Source: Armatimonadota bacterium
GTDB taxonomy: Bacteria; Sysuimicrobiota; Sysuimicrobiia; Sysuimicrobiales; Sysuimicrobiaceae
Direction: 5' to 3'
DNA: 34,942 bases
NCBI GenBank assembly: GCA_031432545.1
Contig: JAVKGX010000014.1
Location: 1-34,942, forward strand
Below, piece after piece: positions 1 through 8,773 of this stretch; position 1 is the first letter of the stretch; every line of letters starts with the position of its first letter. The translations under genes and the position numbers were made by a program. The notes beneath the pieces are model-generated. The model was not told the origin of the DNA, ran no database searches, and saw only the letters and a program-made list of their open reading frames with translations.

Positions 1-84
1 AGTCGGCGTCGGCGCGATACCGCCCCCACCGCCGCAGGCGGCAAGCAGCAGAGCGAAAGCAACAGCAAGGGCACAGTGCTGAAT
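1..84 (-). CDS. N-terminus of a putative lipoprotein (partial, start codon unclear)
   Basis: Read on the minus strand, this frame encodes a hydrophobic stretch ending in a lipobox (LAVAFALLLAAC) followed by a glycine run and a Pro/Thr linker, the classic layout of a bacterial lipoprotein signal peptide with the acylated Cys just after LAA. The frame stays open to the left edge, so the mature protein lies outside the window. No ATG, GTG or TTG precedes the signal peptide in frame; the best-placed codon is ATT at 84-82, which would give a 16-residue signal region. Either a rare AUU start, a mutated start (pseudogene) or a sequence error could explain this. The lipobox is seen directly; everything about function is unknown. 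Confidence 0.4.
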   Translation of the reverse strand, partial: MQHCALAVAFALLLAACGGGGGIAPTPT

Positions 85-157
85 GCCCGTTCGCGTTACT
101 ACCGTCCGTTTGGCGCCGGCGAAGACGCCATGGTTGCGGTGAAAGTGCCACTTGAAC

Positions 158-400
158 CTAGCTCTCTGCATTGCCAATCAACTCCCATATAGTGCGGTTC
201 GCCAGAGCGTCCCCTCGACTCCGATCCCCTTGATAGCACTTCGTGACCTCGAGCGCATAGGCGTCGCCCGTCGCCGTGACGGCGATGACATCGCAGTCGT
301 GATCGCTCTCGTGTCCATGCGGCGGGTACTCTCGGAGGCTGCGAATGGGCACTCCCAGAAGTGTGAAGAGAACCCGAACGCACTCGGTCTCGTACCCCAA
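158..400 (-). CDS. Small hypothetical protein, possible nuclease-fold fragment
   Basis: An 80-residue frame starting at a TTG with no clear ribosome binding site; an in-frame stop lies just upstream. The central part, DVIAVTATGDAYALEVTKC, has the order hydrophobic strand, Asp, turn, strand, Glu-x-x-Lys seen in PD-(D/E)xK nuclease-like folds, but this is a weak resemblance and the Glu-Lys spacing is not canonical. Third codon positions are less GC-rich than in the housekeeping genes to the right. Its position on the 3' side of a tRNA gene is where integrated elements often leave remnants, so it may be a decayed fragment of a transferred gene. I do not recognise a family. Confidence 0.35.
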   Translation of the reverse strand: MGYETECVRVLFTLLGVPIRSLREYPPHGHESDHDCDVIAVTATGDAYALEVTKCYQGDRSRGDALANRTIWELIGNAES

Positions 401-733
401 CTCTCAAGCCCCAGCAGCGACACCCCTAGATCAGATATGGCCCGCTTGCCGCCTACCGTGCTATCCTGACCTCAGCGGTCCGCAACCGGCAACAGGGGCA
501 CCGCGGGATGGGAGTGCGCCCGCCTCCCGCCGGCACTCCGGCCACGCGCCCTAGTCACCTCTCTCCTAGCTGCCCACAGGTCGGCCTCAGCGAGGAGCTC
601 ATTGAGCTGCCGCGCCCAACGCTGTACCGGCGGCGGTCCTAACCCGCGCACTATAGGCGCACAACCGACCGGAACCGGCCTCGGGCGGCTTCTCCGGACT
701 TGGCTGTGATGCTTGTTGTGACTGGATTTGAGC
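401..733. other. Gene-poor stretch beside tRNA-Thr
   Basis: Apart from the doubtful 59-residue ORF, I see no convincing gene, RNA, or direct repeat of the tRNA 3' end here. The stretch is short of the strong codon bias that marks real genes in the rest of the window, consistent with eroded or non-coding DNA. Confidence 0.4.
472..651 (-). CDS. Doubtful 59-residue ORF
   Basis: A GTG-started minus-strand frame whose first half (PVQRWARQLNELLAEADLW) reads like an amphipathic helix, while the second half is Arg/Gly/Pro-rich as random GC-rich sequence would be. A TATAGT hexamer directly precedes the GTG, but there is no Shine-Dalgarno sequence. It may be a relic of a longer gene rather than an expressed one. 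Confidence 0.2.
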   Translation of the reverse strand: MRGLGPPPVQRWARQLNELLAEADLWAARREVTRARGRSAGGRRAHSHPAVPLLPVADR

Positions 734-809
734 TGGAGCCGGCGAGGGGATTCGAACCCCTGACCTGCTGATTACGAATCAGCCGCTCTACCGACTGAGC
801 TACGCCGGC
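734..809 (-). tRNA. tRNA-Thr (anticodon CGT), CCA encoded
   Basis: The reverse complement folds as a full cloverleaf: acceptor GCCGGCG pairs with CGCCGGC, the D arm contains AGCTCAGTCGGTAGAGC, the anticodon stem-loop is CTGATT-CGT-AATCAG, and the T arm is GGGGTTCGAATCCCC. The discriminator base is T and the CCA tail is encoded. Anticodon CGT reads the Thr codon ACG. Confidence 0.97.
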
Positions 810-820
810 CCGCCGCAGGG

Positions 821-826
821 ATTATA
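821..826 (-). promoter_or_regulatory. Extended -10 box of tRNA-Thr
   Basis: On the minus strand the sequence is TGCTATAAT, a consensus TATAAT with the TGn extension, ending 11 nt before the mature tRNA 5' end. No good -35 element is seen at 17-18 bp, which fits an extended -10 promoter. Confidence 0.65.
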
Positions 827-850
827 GCATCCCGCCGAAGGACGGACCGC

Positions 851-878
851 GCACCCGCATCGAACCCTCGTCGGGTGC
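851..878 (-). terminator. Candidate hairpin terminator after the 88-residue gene
   Basis: GCACCCG and CGGGTGC form a perfect 7-bp stem around a 14-nt loop, about 38 nt past the stop codon of the minus-strand gene. No U-tract follows, so termination efficiency is uncertain; it also lies just upstream of the tRNA-Thr promoter. Confidence 0.35.
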
Positions 879-916
879 TACACAGACCGAACGGACCGGC
901 GCAGAAGGGGCGACGG

Positions 917-1183
917 CTACTGTTGGGCCTTGCCGATGTGCTCGGCCTCGATGTCCTTGCTGAGCTTGCGGACGGCGATCATCAGCGCCGCCTTCGCCTG
1001 CTGCGGGTCGTCCAGCTTGCCGGCGTCCAGTTCTGCGGCGTGGCGGAAGTGGCCGTGGAGGAACGTGACCCGCAGCCGTCCTTCCCCGAGGTCTTCGACC
1101 TCACCCACCCCGAGGTCGTCGCGGCCTAGCGACGTCAGGATCTCCTCGATCTGCCTGCGTCGGGTCTCAATCCGCTGCGCCAT
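917..1183 (-). CDS. Hypothetical protein, 88 residues
   Basis: Begins with ATG preceded by a strong GGAGG Shine-Dalgarno sequence that lies inside the end of the osmC-like gene, which it overlaps by 17 nt, so the two are probably translated together. The protein starts with a basic helix (residues 1-20), has a central RLRVTFLHGHFRHAAEL stretch likely to form beta strands, and ends in a charged helix. I do not recognise the family. Conservation of the overlap with OsmC suggests an accessory role in the same operon, but no function can be assigned. Confidence 0.75.
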   Translation of the reverse strand: MAQRIETRRRQIEEILTSLGRDDLGVGEVEDLGEGRLRVTFLHGHFRHAAELDAGKLDDPQQAKAALMIAVRKLSKDIEAEHIGKAQQ

Positions 1184-1646
1184 CGTGAGCCTCCTTTCCG
1201 GCGCCGGCGAGCCCGCCCGCTGCGGCTTCGGCGATCTCCCATCCGTAGGTCAGCTCCGCGCTCGCGCGGACCATCGCCGACACCGAGCAGTACTTCGACT
1301 GGCTCAGATCGATGGCCTTCCGGACCTTCTCGGGGTCGAGCCCCTCTCCTTCCACCCGGTAGTGCACGTGGACCTTTCTATAGATGCGCGGATGATCGGT
1401 CGCGCGTTCCCCGCTGACGCGCACCTCGAGCCCGCGCACAGGCTCGCGCATCTTCTCGAGGATGCTCACGACGTCCATCGCGGTGCAGCCACCCACGGCG
1501 GCCAGCACGAGATCCATAGGGCTGGGGCCCACCGCTCCACCTTCGACCGGGCTGTCCTGGTAGAAGCGCACCCCGGTCTGCGGGATCACGCTCTCGAATC
1601 GCAGACCCTTGCCCGTCCAGCGCACCGTGGCTTCCTTGTCCCCCAT
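1167..1646 (-). CDS. OsmC family peroxiredoxin-like protein
   Basis: OsmC/Ohr-type proteins reduce organic hydroperoxides with a pair of cysteines in a swapped-dimer fold. This 159-residue protein shows the family pattern: Cys54 in AAVGGCTAMD at the start of the long central helix and Cys120 in SKYCSVSAM in the second conserved helix, about 65 residues apart. It also has the GPSPMDLVLAA segment that precedes the first Cys. I start it at the ATG with GAGGTG a few bases upstream; an upstream GTG/ATG-like extension would run into the preceding gene. It sits between the thiamine-binding-protein gene (8 nt away) and the 88-residue unknown in a minus-strand operon. It looks more like the YhfA/OsmC-general branch than Ohr, but I cannot settle the subfamily. 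Confidence 0.93.
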   Translation of the reverse strand: MGDKEATVRWTGKGLRFESVIPQTGVRFYQDSPVEGGAVGPSPMDLVLAAVGGCTAMDVVSILEKMREPVRGLEVRVSGERATDHPRIYRKVHVHYRVEGEGLDPEKVRKAIDLSQSKYCSVSAMVRASAELTYGWEIAEAAAGGLAGAGKEAHDGAAD

Positions 1647-1654
1647 CCTGCACC

Positions 1655-1945
1655 TCACCGCAAGTGCTTTTCGACGGAGGCGATCTTCGCGTGCATGCAC
1701 GTGGGCTTGTCACGGCGGTCGTCGATCTTCAACAGCGTGGACACGCGCGCCACCCCCAAGGCGAAGACCGCATCGTGGACCCGCGGCACCAGCGCCAGCA
1801 ACGCTTCCAGATCGCCTTCCACGGTCGTACCCATCGGGTTCACCCTGTAGGGCAGCCCGCTCCGGCGGATCACATCGACGGCAGCGGCCACGTATTCCCC
1901 CACGCTCGGCGACGGCGTGCCCAGCGGCGTGACGCTGATCTCCAT
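1655..1945 (-). CDS. MTH1187/YkoF-type thiamine-binding protein
   Basis: A 96-residue protein beginning MEISVTPLGT, with the conserved SVGEYVAAAVDVIRRSGLPY and NPMGTTVEGD segments typical of the MTH1187 (DUF77) family. These small ferredoxin-fold proteins bind thiamine or related pyrimidines in the cytoplasm and are thought to serve in uptake or salvage. The ATG start fits the family N-terminus exactly. It lies 22 nt after the stop of the degenerate GGDEF protein and 8 nt before OsmC, suggesting one transcript. No thiamine riboswitch is seen upstream of the operon, so a link to thiamine supply rests on the family alone. Confidence 0.88.
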   Translation of the reverse strand: MEISVTPLGTPSPSVGEYVAAAVDVIRRSGLPYRVNPMGTTVEGDLEALLALVPRVHDAVFALGVARVSTLLKIDDRRDKPTCMHAKIASVEKHLR

Positions 1946-1967
1946 CAAGGCCACGTCCGTGGATTCC

Positions 1968-3137
1968 TCACTTCGTGCCGGTGACGATCCGGTCCCCGCC
2001 GCGCTCGCGGGCACGTTCGGCGGCCGAGGACGCCACGTCCAGCAACTGCCGAGCGTCCACGTCGGCCGCGTCGTAGCCAGCGAGGCCGAAGGAGACGCGC
2101 AGCGGCGTCTGCAGTACGATCTCGCTGCGGACGCGGCTGCCCACGCGCTCGGCTTGATCGACGGTCGCGCCCACGAGCACCACCGCGAACCGGCTGTCGT
2201 CCAGGCGGGCGACGTAGTCCGAACGCCGCAGTTCGCGGCGCAGGATCCGCGCGACATCCCGCAGCGCGGCCGACACCGCCGCCGGACCGATCGACTTGTG
2301 CAGCGCGTCGAGGTTCTCGAGCACCACCACGCCCAGGGTGAACGGCTGGTTGTACCGATGGGCACGGACGAACTCCTCCTCCAAACGTTTCCACAGCCGG
2401 TCCCCGACGTCGAAGCCCGTGGCCGGGTCGACCCCGGCCGTAGACACGACCTCCTCGCGCACCGGCTGCAGGCGGGGCGCCAAAGCGGCGGGGATCAAAA
2501 ACAGCAGCAAAGACGCCGGGTTCTCGCGGTACAGCCAGGCCACGGCCAAGCCCACGGGCAGGCTGACCACAATCGGGCCCAGGCTCGGCCGCGCGTGCGC
2601 CTGTAAGAACCGGATCATCGGGATCCCGCTGAGCGACGCGAAGTACCGCGCCCGGATCGCGTAGGACGCCGCGGCCCACGCGAGCCCGACGGCAGCGTAG
2701 GCGGCGAGATTGGGCAGCAGGTCGACGCGCCCGGGCGAGGCCACCACCCGGGCGTACACCGCCGCGGCCACGAGCGCCGGCAGTACCCGCCGCGCCCAAC
2801 GGTATGCGACCGCCAGTCTGTCTGTGCCCCGGAGGAGGTCCGCAACCGGCGACAGTACAGCCCCCATCAGGACTGCGGTGAACGGCCCCAGGACCAACAA
2901 CCCGGCCGCCATGCCGACCTCCGCCGGATCGGCCACCTCGTCGTCTGCCAGCAGCATCGCCAGCAGCGTGACGACCGACAAGGTCGCGACGTCCCTGGCC
3001 GACGGCACCTCCGGTTCGCGCCACAGGGACAACAGGACGATCGCCAGCACCCCCGCCGATGCGAGGACGCAGAGAAACAAGACGTACCGCTGCGTCGGCA
3101 GCCAGCCCTGGATGTCGCCCACCCGCGCCGGCCTCAT
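1968..3137 (-). CDS. Multi-TM protein with degenerate GGDEF domain
   Basis: Residues about 15-240 form several hydrophobic segments (first at roughly 17-38, then a run through about 70-240), and residues about 245-389 form a GGDEF fold: the region begins TGFDVGDRLWKRLEEEF, which matches the TGLxNRRxFxxxL start of diguanylate cyclases. The signature loop itself reads D313-D-S-R-F, not GGDEF, so the metal- and substrate-binding glycines and acidic pair are gone and cyclic-di-GMP synthesis is unlikely. Such proteins usually act as c-di-GMP or GTP-sensing or purely structural modules. The ATG is preceded by AGGGGG; an antisense open frame continues far upstream but overlaps pyk and is not coding. 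It is first in a minus-strand operon, divergent from pyk. Confidence 0.85.
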   Translation of the reverse strand: MRPARVGDIQGWLPTQRYVLFLCVLASAGVLAIVLLSLWREPEVPSARDVATLSVVTLLAMLLADDEVADPAEVGMAAGLLVLGPFTAVLMGAVLSPVADLLRGTDRLAVAYRWARRVLPALVAAAVYARVVASPGRVDLLPNLAAYAAVGLAWAAASYAIRARYFASLSGIPMIRFLQAHARPSLGPIVVSLPVGLAVAWLYRENPASLLLFLIPAALAPRLQPVREEVVSTAGVDPATGFDVGDRLWKRLEEEFVRAHRYNQPFTLGVVVLENLDALHKSIGPAAVSAALRDVARILRRELRRSDYVARLDDSRFAVVLVGATVDQAERVGSRVRSEIVLQTPLRVSFGLAGYDAADVDARQLLDVASSAAERARERGGDRIVTGTK

Positions 3138-3257
3138 GGAGGCCCCCTGTCGCCGGACGAGTCGGTCACCTGATCTGTCCCAATGGTATCCTGTGATGCG
3201 AGGCACGGGGAGGCACAATCGCACCCCGGCTACTGACCCGCCGAAGAGGCACCCAGG

Positions 3258-4705
<1,448 letters not shown>

Positions 4706-4709
<4 letters not shown>

Positions 4710-4987
4710 ACGAAAGGCTCTGGGACGCCTACGAGCGGGTCTGCATGGTCGAGATGCGGCCGTTGCCCGAGTTGATCGCGCGGTTGAGGTCGGGCGAGTT
4801 CGGGCAGTTCGGTCGCGAGGAGGTCGTCGCGTTCCTGGCTCGGATCCGCGACAACGTGCTGGCCAACATCCATCTGAAGGCGGGAGAGCATCCCGCGTAC
4901 GCCGAACGGGCGGAACAGACCGCCATCGAACAGGAGCGGATGTTCGAACGGCTGATCGCCTCGGTCGAGGCGGACTGGCCCGACTGA
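4706..4987 (+). CDS. Hypothetical protein coupled to pyk
   Basis: A 93-residue, acidic and strongly helical soluble protein starting at a GTG that overlaps the pyk stop (GTGA). Sequence features are an N-terminal helix MNERLWDAYERV and a long charged helix AERAEQTAIEQERMFERL; there is no signal peptide or membrane segment. I do not recognise the family. The tight coupling suggests coregulation with glycolysis rather than a demonstrated functional partnership. Confidence 0.75.
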
Positions 4988-5135
4988 CACGGCGACGAGC
5001 TCATGGCAAGAGAGTCCGAAGACGGACGCGATGGGCAGCGGGCTTGCGTACCCGCAGTCGGAGGGAGAGCTCATCGTCGTCCGCGCAGAGGACGCGGGTA
5101 CGAGCTCGTCGCGTGACGGAAACGCTCCCAGGGTC
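4988..5135. other. Convergent intergenic region with an inverted repeat
   Basis: Between the plus-strand pyk operon and the minus-strand aminopeptidase gene. CACGGCGACGAGCTC at 4988-5002 is nearly the inverse of GAGCTCGTCGCGTG at 5102-5115, with a small GCGGG/CCCGC hairpin at 5038-5053 inside. It could act as a bidirectional termination structure, but no U-tract is present. Confidence 0.3.
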
Positions 5136-6236
5136 TCAGAAGAGGAACCTGCCGTCGCGGGCGATGAGCTCACCGTCGGCGTAGACCTCGCCGCCCTGCC
5201 GCAGGTCGCAGATCATGTCCCAGTGGATGCCGGACTGGTTGCGGCCGCCGGTCTCCGGATACGACGAGCCCAGCGCCACGTGGACGGTGCCGCCGATCTT
5301 CTCGTCGAACAGGATGTTGCGCGTGAAGCGCTGGATGTTGTCGTTGAGGCCGAACGCGAACTCACCCAGGACCCTGGCACCCTCATCAGTCTCGAGCATC
5401 TCCCGCAGGAACTCTTCGCCCTTCGCCGCCTTGGCCTCCACGACGCGCCCGCCTTCGAAGGCCAGGCGGACGTCGCTGACCTCGCGGCCAGCGTAGAGCG
5501 CCGGGTAGGTGAAGCGCACGCGCCCGTGCGTCTTCGTCTCCTCCGGGCCGGTGAAAACCTCGCCGTCGGGGAAGTTGGACTCGCCTGCCGCGTTGATCCA
5601 CCTCCGACCCGCCACCCCGACGGTCAGATCCGTGTCGGGGCCGACGATGCGGATCTCGCGCTTGCTGGCGAGGAAGCCCGCGATGTGTGCCTGCCGCTCG
5701 CGGATGCGCTCCCACTCCGCCACCGGATCGGGCCGGTCGAGGTAGCCCGCCCCGTACACGAAGTCCTCGTACTCGCGCAGCGACATCTCCGCCTCCTGGG
5801 CCTCGGCCTGGGTCGGATACTGCGTGCCGACCCAACGGAGCACCCCCTCCGCGGCGCGTTCCAAGAACCGCTGCATGAGGTCGCGCGTCGCCTCCGAACG
5901 GATGCGGCGGCGCGCGGGCGAGACGTTCGTCAGCGCGCGGGTGTTGTACTCCGCCCAGATGCCGATGGAAGCGTCGATGCGCTCCACCTCGGTGCGCTGA
6001 ATCTCCGAGACGAACCGCAGCTGCTCTTCGCTGGCTTCCTTGTAGTACACCTCTTCCACCCCGTCCACGGTCACCCGCAGCAGCGGGTGACCGCCCGCGC
6101 GCAGTACGTGCCGGTAGCACGCGACGATCAGGGGCTCGGCCAGCGCGGGGCCGCTGATGCGCACCAGCTGTCCGGGCTTGACGACCAGTGAGTATCGGAC
6201 GAGGACTTCGGCGAGCCGTTCGACACGCGGATCCAT
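5136..6236 (-). CDS. M29 family metallo-aminopeptidase (AmpS/aminopeptidase T type)
   Basis: Cytoplasmic dinuclear-metal aminopeptidase that removes N-terminal residues from peptides. The 366-residue protein fits the usual 365-415 range. Family features seen are the N-terminal LAEVLVRYSLVVKPGQLVRI, the NFPDGEVFTGPEE segment with the metal-binding glutamates, the LGSSYPETGG loop, and the C-terminal GIHWDMICDL motif containing the metal-ligand His and Asp. The ATG has AAGGGAG seven bases upstream; a frame extending eight codons further lacks such a site. It stands alone, convergent with the pyk operon and just downstream of tRNA-Val on the same strand, so it may be partly transcribed from the tRNA promoter. 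Confidence 0.93.
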   Translation of the reverse strand: MDPRVERLAEVLVRYSLVVKPGQLVRISGPALAEPLIVACYRHVLRAGGHPLLRVTVDGVEEVYYKEASEEQLRFVSEIQRTEVERIDASIGIWAEYNTRALTNVSPARRRIRSEATRDLMQRFLERAAEGVLRWVGTQYPTQAEAQEAEMSLREYEDFVYGAGYLDRPDPVAEWERIRERQAHIAGFLASKREIRIVGPDTDLTVGVAGRRWINAAGESNFPDGEVFTGPEETKTHGRVRFTYPALYAGREVSDVRLAFEGGRVVEAKAAKGEEFLREMLETDEGARVLGEFAFGLNDNIQRFTRNILFDEKIGGTVHVALGSSYPETGGRNQSGIHWDMICDLRQGGEVYADGELIARDGRFLF

Positions 6237-6321
6237 GACGCTCCCTTCTATCGAAGACAACGGACCGGGGACCGCAGCGGTCCACGTGCGCCGATACCCA
6301 CGAACGGCGGCAACCGGGGCG

Positions 6322-6396
6322 TGGTGGGCGGTAGAGGGTTCGAACCTCTGGCCTCTTGCGTGTGAAGCAAGCGCTCTTCCGCTGAGCTAACCGCCC
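6322..6396 (-). tRNA. tRNA-Val (anticodon CAC), CCA encoded
   Basis: Reverse complement gives acceptor GGGCGGT paired with ACCGCCC, D arm AGCTCAGCGGAAGAGC, anticodon stem CTTGC/GCAAG with loop TTCACAC (anticodon CAC, Val codon GTG), and T arm AGAGGTTCGAACCCTCT. Discriminator A and encoded CCA. Confidence 0.97.
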
Positions 6397-6406
6397 TGTG
6401 GCGCCT

Positions 6407-6436
6407 ATTATAGGAAGTGTGTCTGAGGAGCGTCAA
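6407..6436 (-). promoter_or_regulatory. Promoter of tRNA-Val
   Basis: On the minus strand TTGACG, an 18-bp spacer and a perfect TATAAT, ending 10 nt before the mature tRNA 5' end. The -35 half overlaps the Shine-Dalgarno region of the divergent brkB-like gene (GAGGAG at 6425-6430). The -10 core is almost palindromic (CCTATTATAGG), so it could also serve plus-strand transcription. Confidence 0.8.
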
Positions 6437-6438
6437 AC

Positions 6439-7356
6439 GTGAACCGTGACGAGGTGGCGGCAGCCCCCGCTGCCGCCGCACAGGGCACCGTCGCTCAGGC
6501 CTACGCCTTCGGGCGCGACGTCGCGGCCCGCTTCCTGGAAGACGACTGCCTTCCGATGGCCGCCACGATCGCCTACTACGCGCTGCTGTCGATCTTCCCT
6601 CTCTTGCTCGGGGCCAGCGCGCTGGCGACGTTCTTCCTCGAGCGACAGGACGTGCAGGCCGCCATCTCCGAGGCGCTGCGGGCCTACCTCCCGCCGGAGG
6701 CGGTCGCCGCCGTCCTGCGCAACGTCGACGAGGCGGTCCGCGCGCGCGGCACGGTCGGTGTTGCGGCGATCGCGGTCTTTTTGTGGTCGTCCAGCGCGGT
6801 CGCCGGCGCGGCGCGCCACAGCCTCAACCGCGTGTGGGGCGTCGGGCAGGAGCGTCCGTTCTGGCGACGCAAGATGCTGGAGATCGCCACCACGCTGTTG
6901 TTCGGAGGCATCCTCGCGGCGTCCCTGTCGGTCTCACTGACCCTTTCGATCGTGGATCGCTTCATACCGGCCAGCCTGTCCGACGCCATCCACGCCATCC
7001 CTGGCGCGGGCGCGGGGCGGGTGGTCATCCCGCTCGTACTCCCCATGCTCGTCTTCCTGCTAGCATACCGTCTGCTCCCGAACCGTCCCATCCGGTGGCG
7101 GTGGCTGTGGCCCGGAGCGCTCGTTGCGACGCTGCTGTTCGAGGGAGCGCGGCGGGTCGTGTTCTGGGGCGTCGAGACCTTCACGCGCTACCAGCTCGTG
7201 TACGGATCGCTGGCCGGCGTGATCGTGTTCTTGCTGTGGATCTACGTGGTCGCCGCGATCTTCCTGCTGGGCGCCGAAGTCAGCCGGCGAGCCGCATCCC
7301 CTCCCCCCTGGCCCCTTCATCCCGGCGTGACCCACGCCCACGATCCTGCAGGCTAG
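6439..7356 (+). CDS. YihY/BrkB family inner-membrane protein
   Basis: A 305-residue protein with about six membrane segments. Family landmarks are AATIAYYALLSIFPLLL near residue 45 in the first membrane region, the LRNVDEAVRARG amphipathic stretch, RHSLNRVWGV after the second segment, and the C-terminal YGSLAGVIVFLLWIYVVAAIFLLGAEV. The family (once annotated as ribonuclease BN) has no settled biochemical role; it is probably a transporter or envelope protein. The GTG start has GAGGAG 8 nt upstream. The 41-nt gap to the M23 peptidase gene suggests a two-gene operon. Confidence 0.93.
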   Translation: MNRDEVAAAPAAAAQGTVAQAYAFGRDVAARFLEDDCLPMAATIAYYALLSIFPLLLGASALATFFLERQDVQAAISEALRAYLPPEAVAAVLRNVDEAVRARGTVGVAAIAVFLWSSSAVAGAARHSLNRVWGVGQERPFWRRKMLEIATTLLFGGILAASLSVSLTLSIVDRFIPASLSDAIHAIPGAGAGRVVIPLVLPMLVFLLAYRLLPNRPIRWRWLWPGALVATLLFEGARRVVFWGVETFTRYQLVYGSLAGVIVFLLWIYVVAAIFLLGAEVSRRAASPPPWPLHPGVTHAHDPAG

Positions 7357-7397
7357 AGGAAAACTCTCGCTGCGAACGTCGCCCGACGGGAGGGTGC

Positions 7398-8666
7398 ATG
7401 GTTCTCGCCTGGGCCACCATCCTGGTCGCGGTGTTGCTGCTCGCGGGTACCGCCCCACCTGCCCCCGTCGCCGACGGCACGATCCACGCGCGGATCGAAC
7501 AGGTGCGCCAGCGCGCGAACGCCATCCGGATCGACGGCAACGGGACGGACTGGACGGGCATACCGACGTTCTCCGATCCGGCCGGGGACGCTTCCGACCC
7601 GTCCCGGGACATCGTGGGGTTCGCCGTCGCGCCCCGCGAGCGGGACCTGCTGCTGATGGTGGCGACCGCTTCCCGGCCTTCAGGAGAGGACCTGGCTTTC
7701 TGGTTCAGCATCGACTTCACCGGTCTCCAGACCGTAGACGTGCAGATCGGGGCCCGGCAACGGGGGCCGTCGCCGGTCTGGATCCACCCGGAGGACGACG
7801 AGCCACTCACCGCGCAGATCGAAGGAATCGAAGTCGCCACTGGCGAGGTGGTCGAGGTTCGCATCCCGTACGACGCGCTCGGCCGTGTCCTGCCCGCCCA
7901 GATGCGCGACCAGCTTCGGGGGGTGGGCGCGCGTTCGTGGGTGCGCGTGCTCCCGGCAACGTGGAGCGGCGCGCAGCGCAGGTACTTGGATCACGGACCC
8001 GCCGTCGCCAGCTACCGCCTCGTCGCCGGCAGGCTGTCTTTCGATCCGCCGACGCCCGTGCCCGACACCGCGCCGATGACCGTCCCGTTGCCGGTGCGCG
8101 GGCAGTGGTACCTCTTCCAGGGCGCGCACGGAATGTTCTCCCACCACGACGTCTGGGCCTACGACCTCGTGGTGGTGGATCCCACGCTGCACCCTTCGAG
8201 GGTTCGCGACAGCCGCCGGAACTCCGACTACTACGCGTGGGGCCGGTCCGTGCATGCGCCGGTGTCCGGCCGCGTGGTGCGGGTCGCCAACCACTTTGCG
8301 GACGGACCCGCAGGGCAGGAGAGCCCGCCGGAAGAAGAGGGCAACCACGTGCTCCTGGACATGGGGAGGGGGTACGGCCTGTACCTGACACACCTGCAGC
8401 AGGGAAGCGTCACGGTCGCGGCGGGAACCGAGGTGCGGGCGGGTGAGCGCCTCGGCCGTGTGGGGAACTCCGGACTCAGCGTCTACCCGCACCTGCACGT
8501 CGCTCTGGTGAGGTTGCCCGACGGGCGCCCGACGGTCCCGCTGGCGTTCGCGTCCGTGCGCGTCGGGCTCAATTCCGGCACCGACGACCCGTGGGCGCGC
8601 GACCTGGCTTCGTGGGAGCCGCGTGAGGGTTTCTTCGTACAGTCCCTGAGAAACGGACCTCGGTGA
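7398..8666 (+). CDS. Secreted M23 (LytM-type) peptidase with N-terminal beta domain
   Basis: A 422-residue exported protein: residues 1-24 are a signal peptide (MVLAWATILVAVLLLAG...). Residues about 35-205 contain IRIDGNGTDWTGIPTFSD and later SRDIVGFAVAPRERDLLLMVA, a pattern resembling CBM9-like/DOMON beta-sandwich domains. Residues about 235-420 hold a LytM zinc endopeptidase fold with HHDVWAYD (first His and Asp ligands), LYLTHLQQG and HLHVAL (final His). M23 enzymes cut peptidoglycan cross-bridges. The catalytic domain carries a long insertion between the HHDVWAYD and TH parts (DSRRNSDYYAWGRS). The start has GGGAGGG upstream. Coupling to the BrkB-like membrane protein suggests an envelope role; the N-terminal domain assignment is inference. 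Confidence 0.88.
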   Translation: MVLAWATILVAVLLLAGTAPPAPVADGTIHARIEQVRQRANAIRIDGNGTDWTGIPTFSDPAGDASDPSRDIVGFAVAPRERDLLLMVATASRPSGEDLAFWFSIDFTGLQTVDVQIGARQRGPSPVWIHPEDDEPLTAQIEGIEVATGEVVEVRIPYDALGRVLPAQMRDQLRGVGARSWVRVLPATWSGAQRRYLDHGPAVASYRLVAGRLSFDPPTPVPDTAPMTVPLPVRGQWYLFQGAHGMFSHHDVWAYDLVVVDPTLHPSRVRDSRRNSDYYAWGRSVHAPVSGRVVRVANHFADGPAGQESPPEEEGNHVLLDMGRGYGLYLTHLQQGSVTVAAGTEVRAGERLGRVGNSGLSVYPHLHVALVRLPDGRPTVPLAFASVRVGLNSGTDDPWARDLASWEPREGFFVQSLRNGPR

Positions 8667-8773
8667 TCTCGCCACGCGCGGGAGGCCCGCCGATCGAAGC
8701 CGGCGTAGGAATCCGTCCACCTGGGTCCTCGTTTCCTCGGTAGGGCCCGCAGACGAGGAAGACCACACCGGCC
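8667..8773. other. Intergenic region before copB with inverted repeats
   Basis: Holds a small GCGGG-AGG-CCCGC hairpin at 8678-8690 just after the peptidase stop (possible terminator) and TCCTCGT/ACGAGGA arms at 8726-8732 and 8753-8759, just upstream of copB. The latter could be a regulatory dyad for the copper pump; no consensus CsoR, CueR or CopY site is recognised. Confidence 0.3.

Noticed and set aside
401-733. Attachment-site repeat of the tRNA-Thr 3' end
   Set aside because: No second copy of the T-arm/acceptor sequence is visible in the stretch inside the window.
1946-3257. Thiamine riboswitch controlling the thiamine-binding protein gene
   Set aside because: No TPP-type conserved CTGAGA/ACCTGA elements seen upstream of the gene or operon.
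6783-7397. N-terminal extension of the M23 peptidase frame into the brkB-like gene
   Set aside because: The extension is out of frame with brkB and Arg-rich; the ATG at 7398 has a ribosome binding site followed by a signal peptide.
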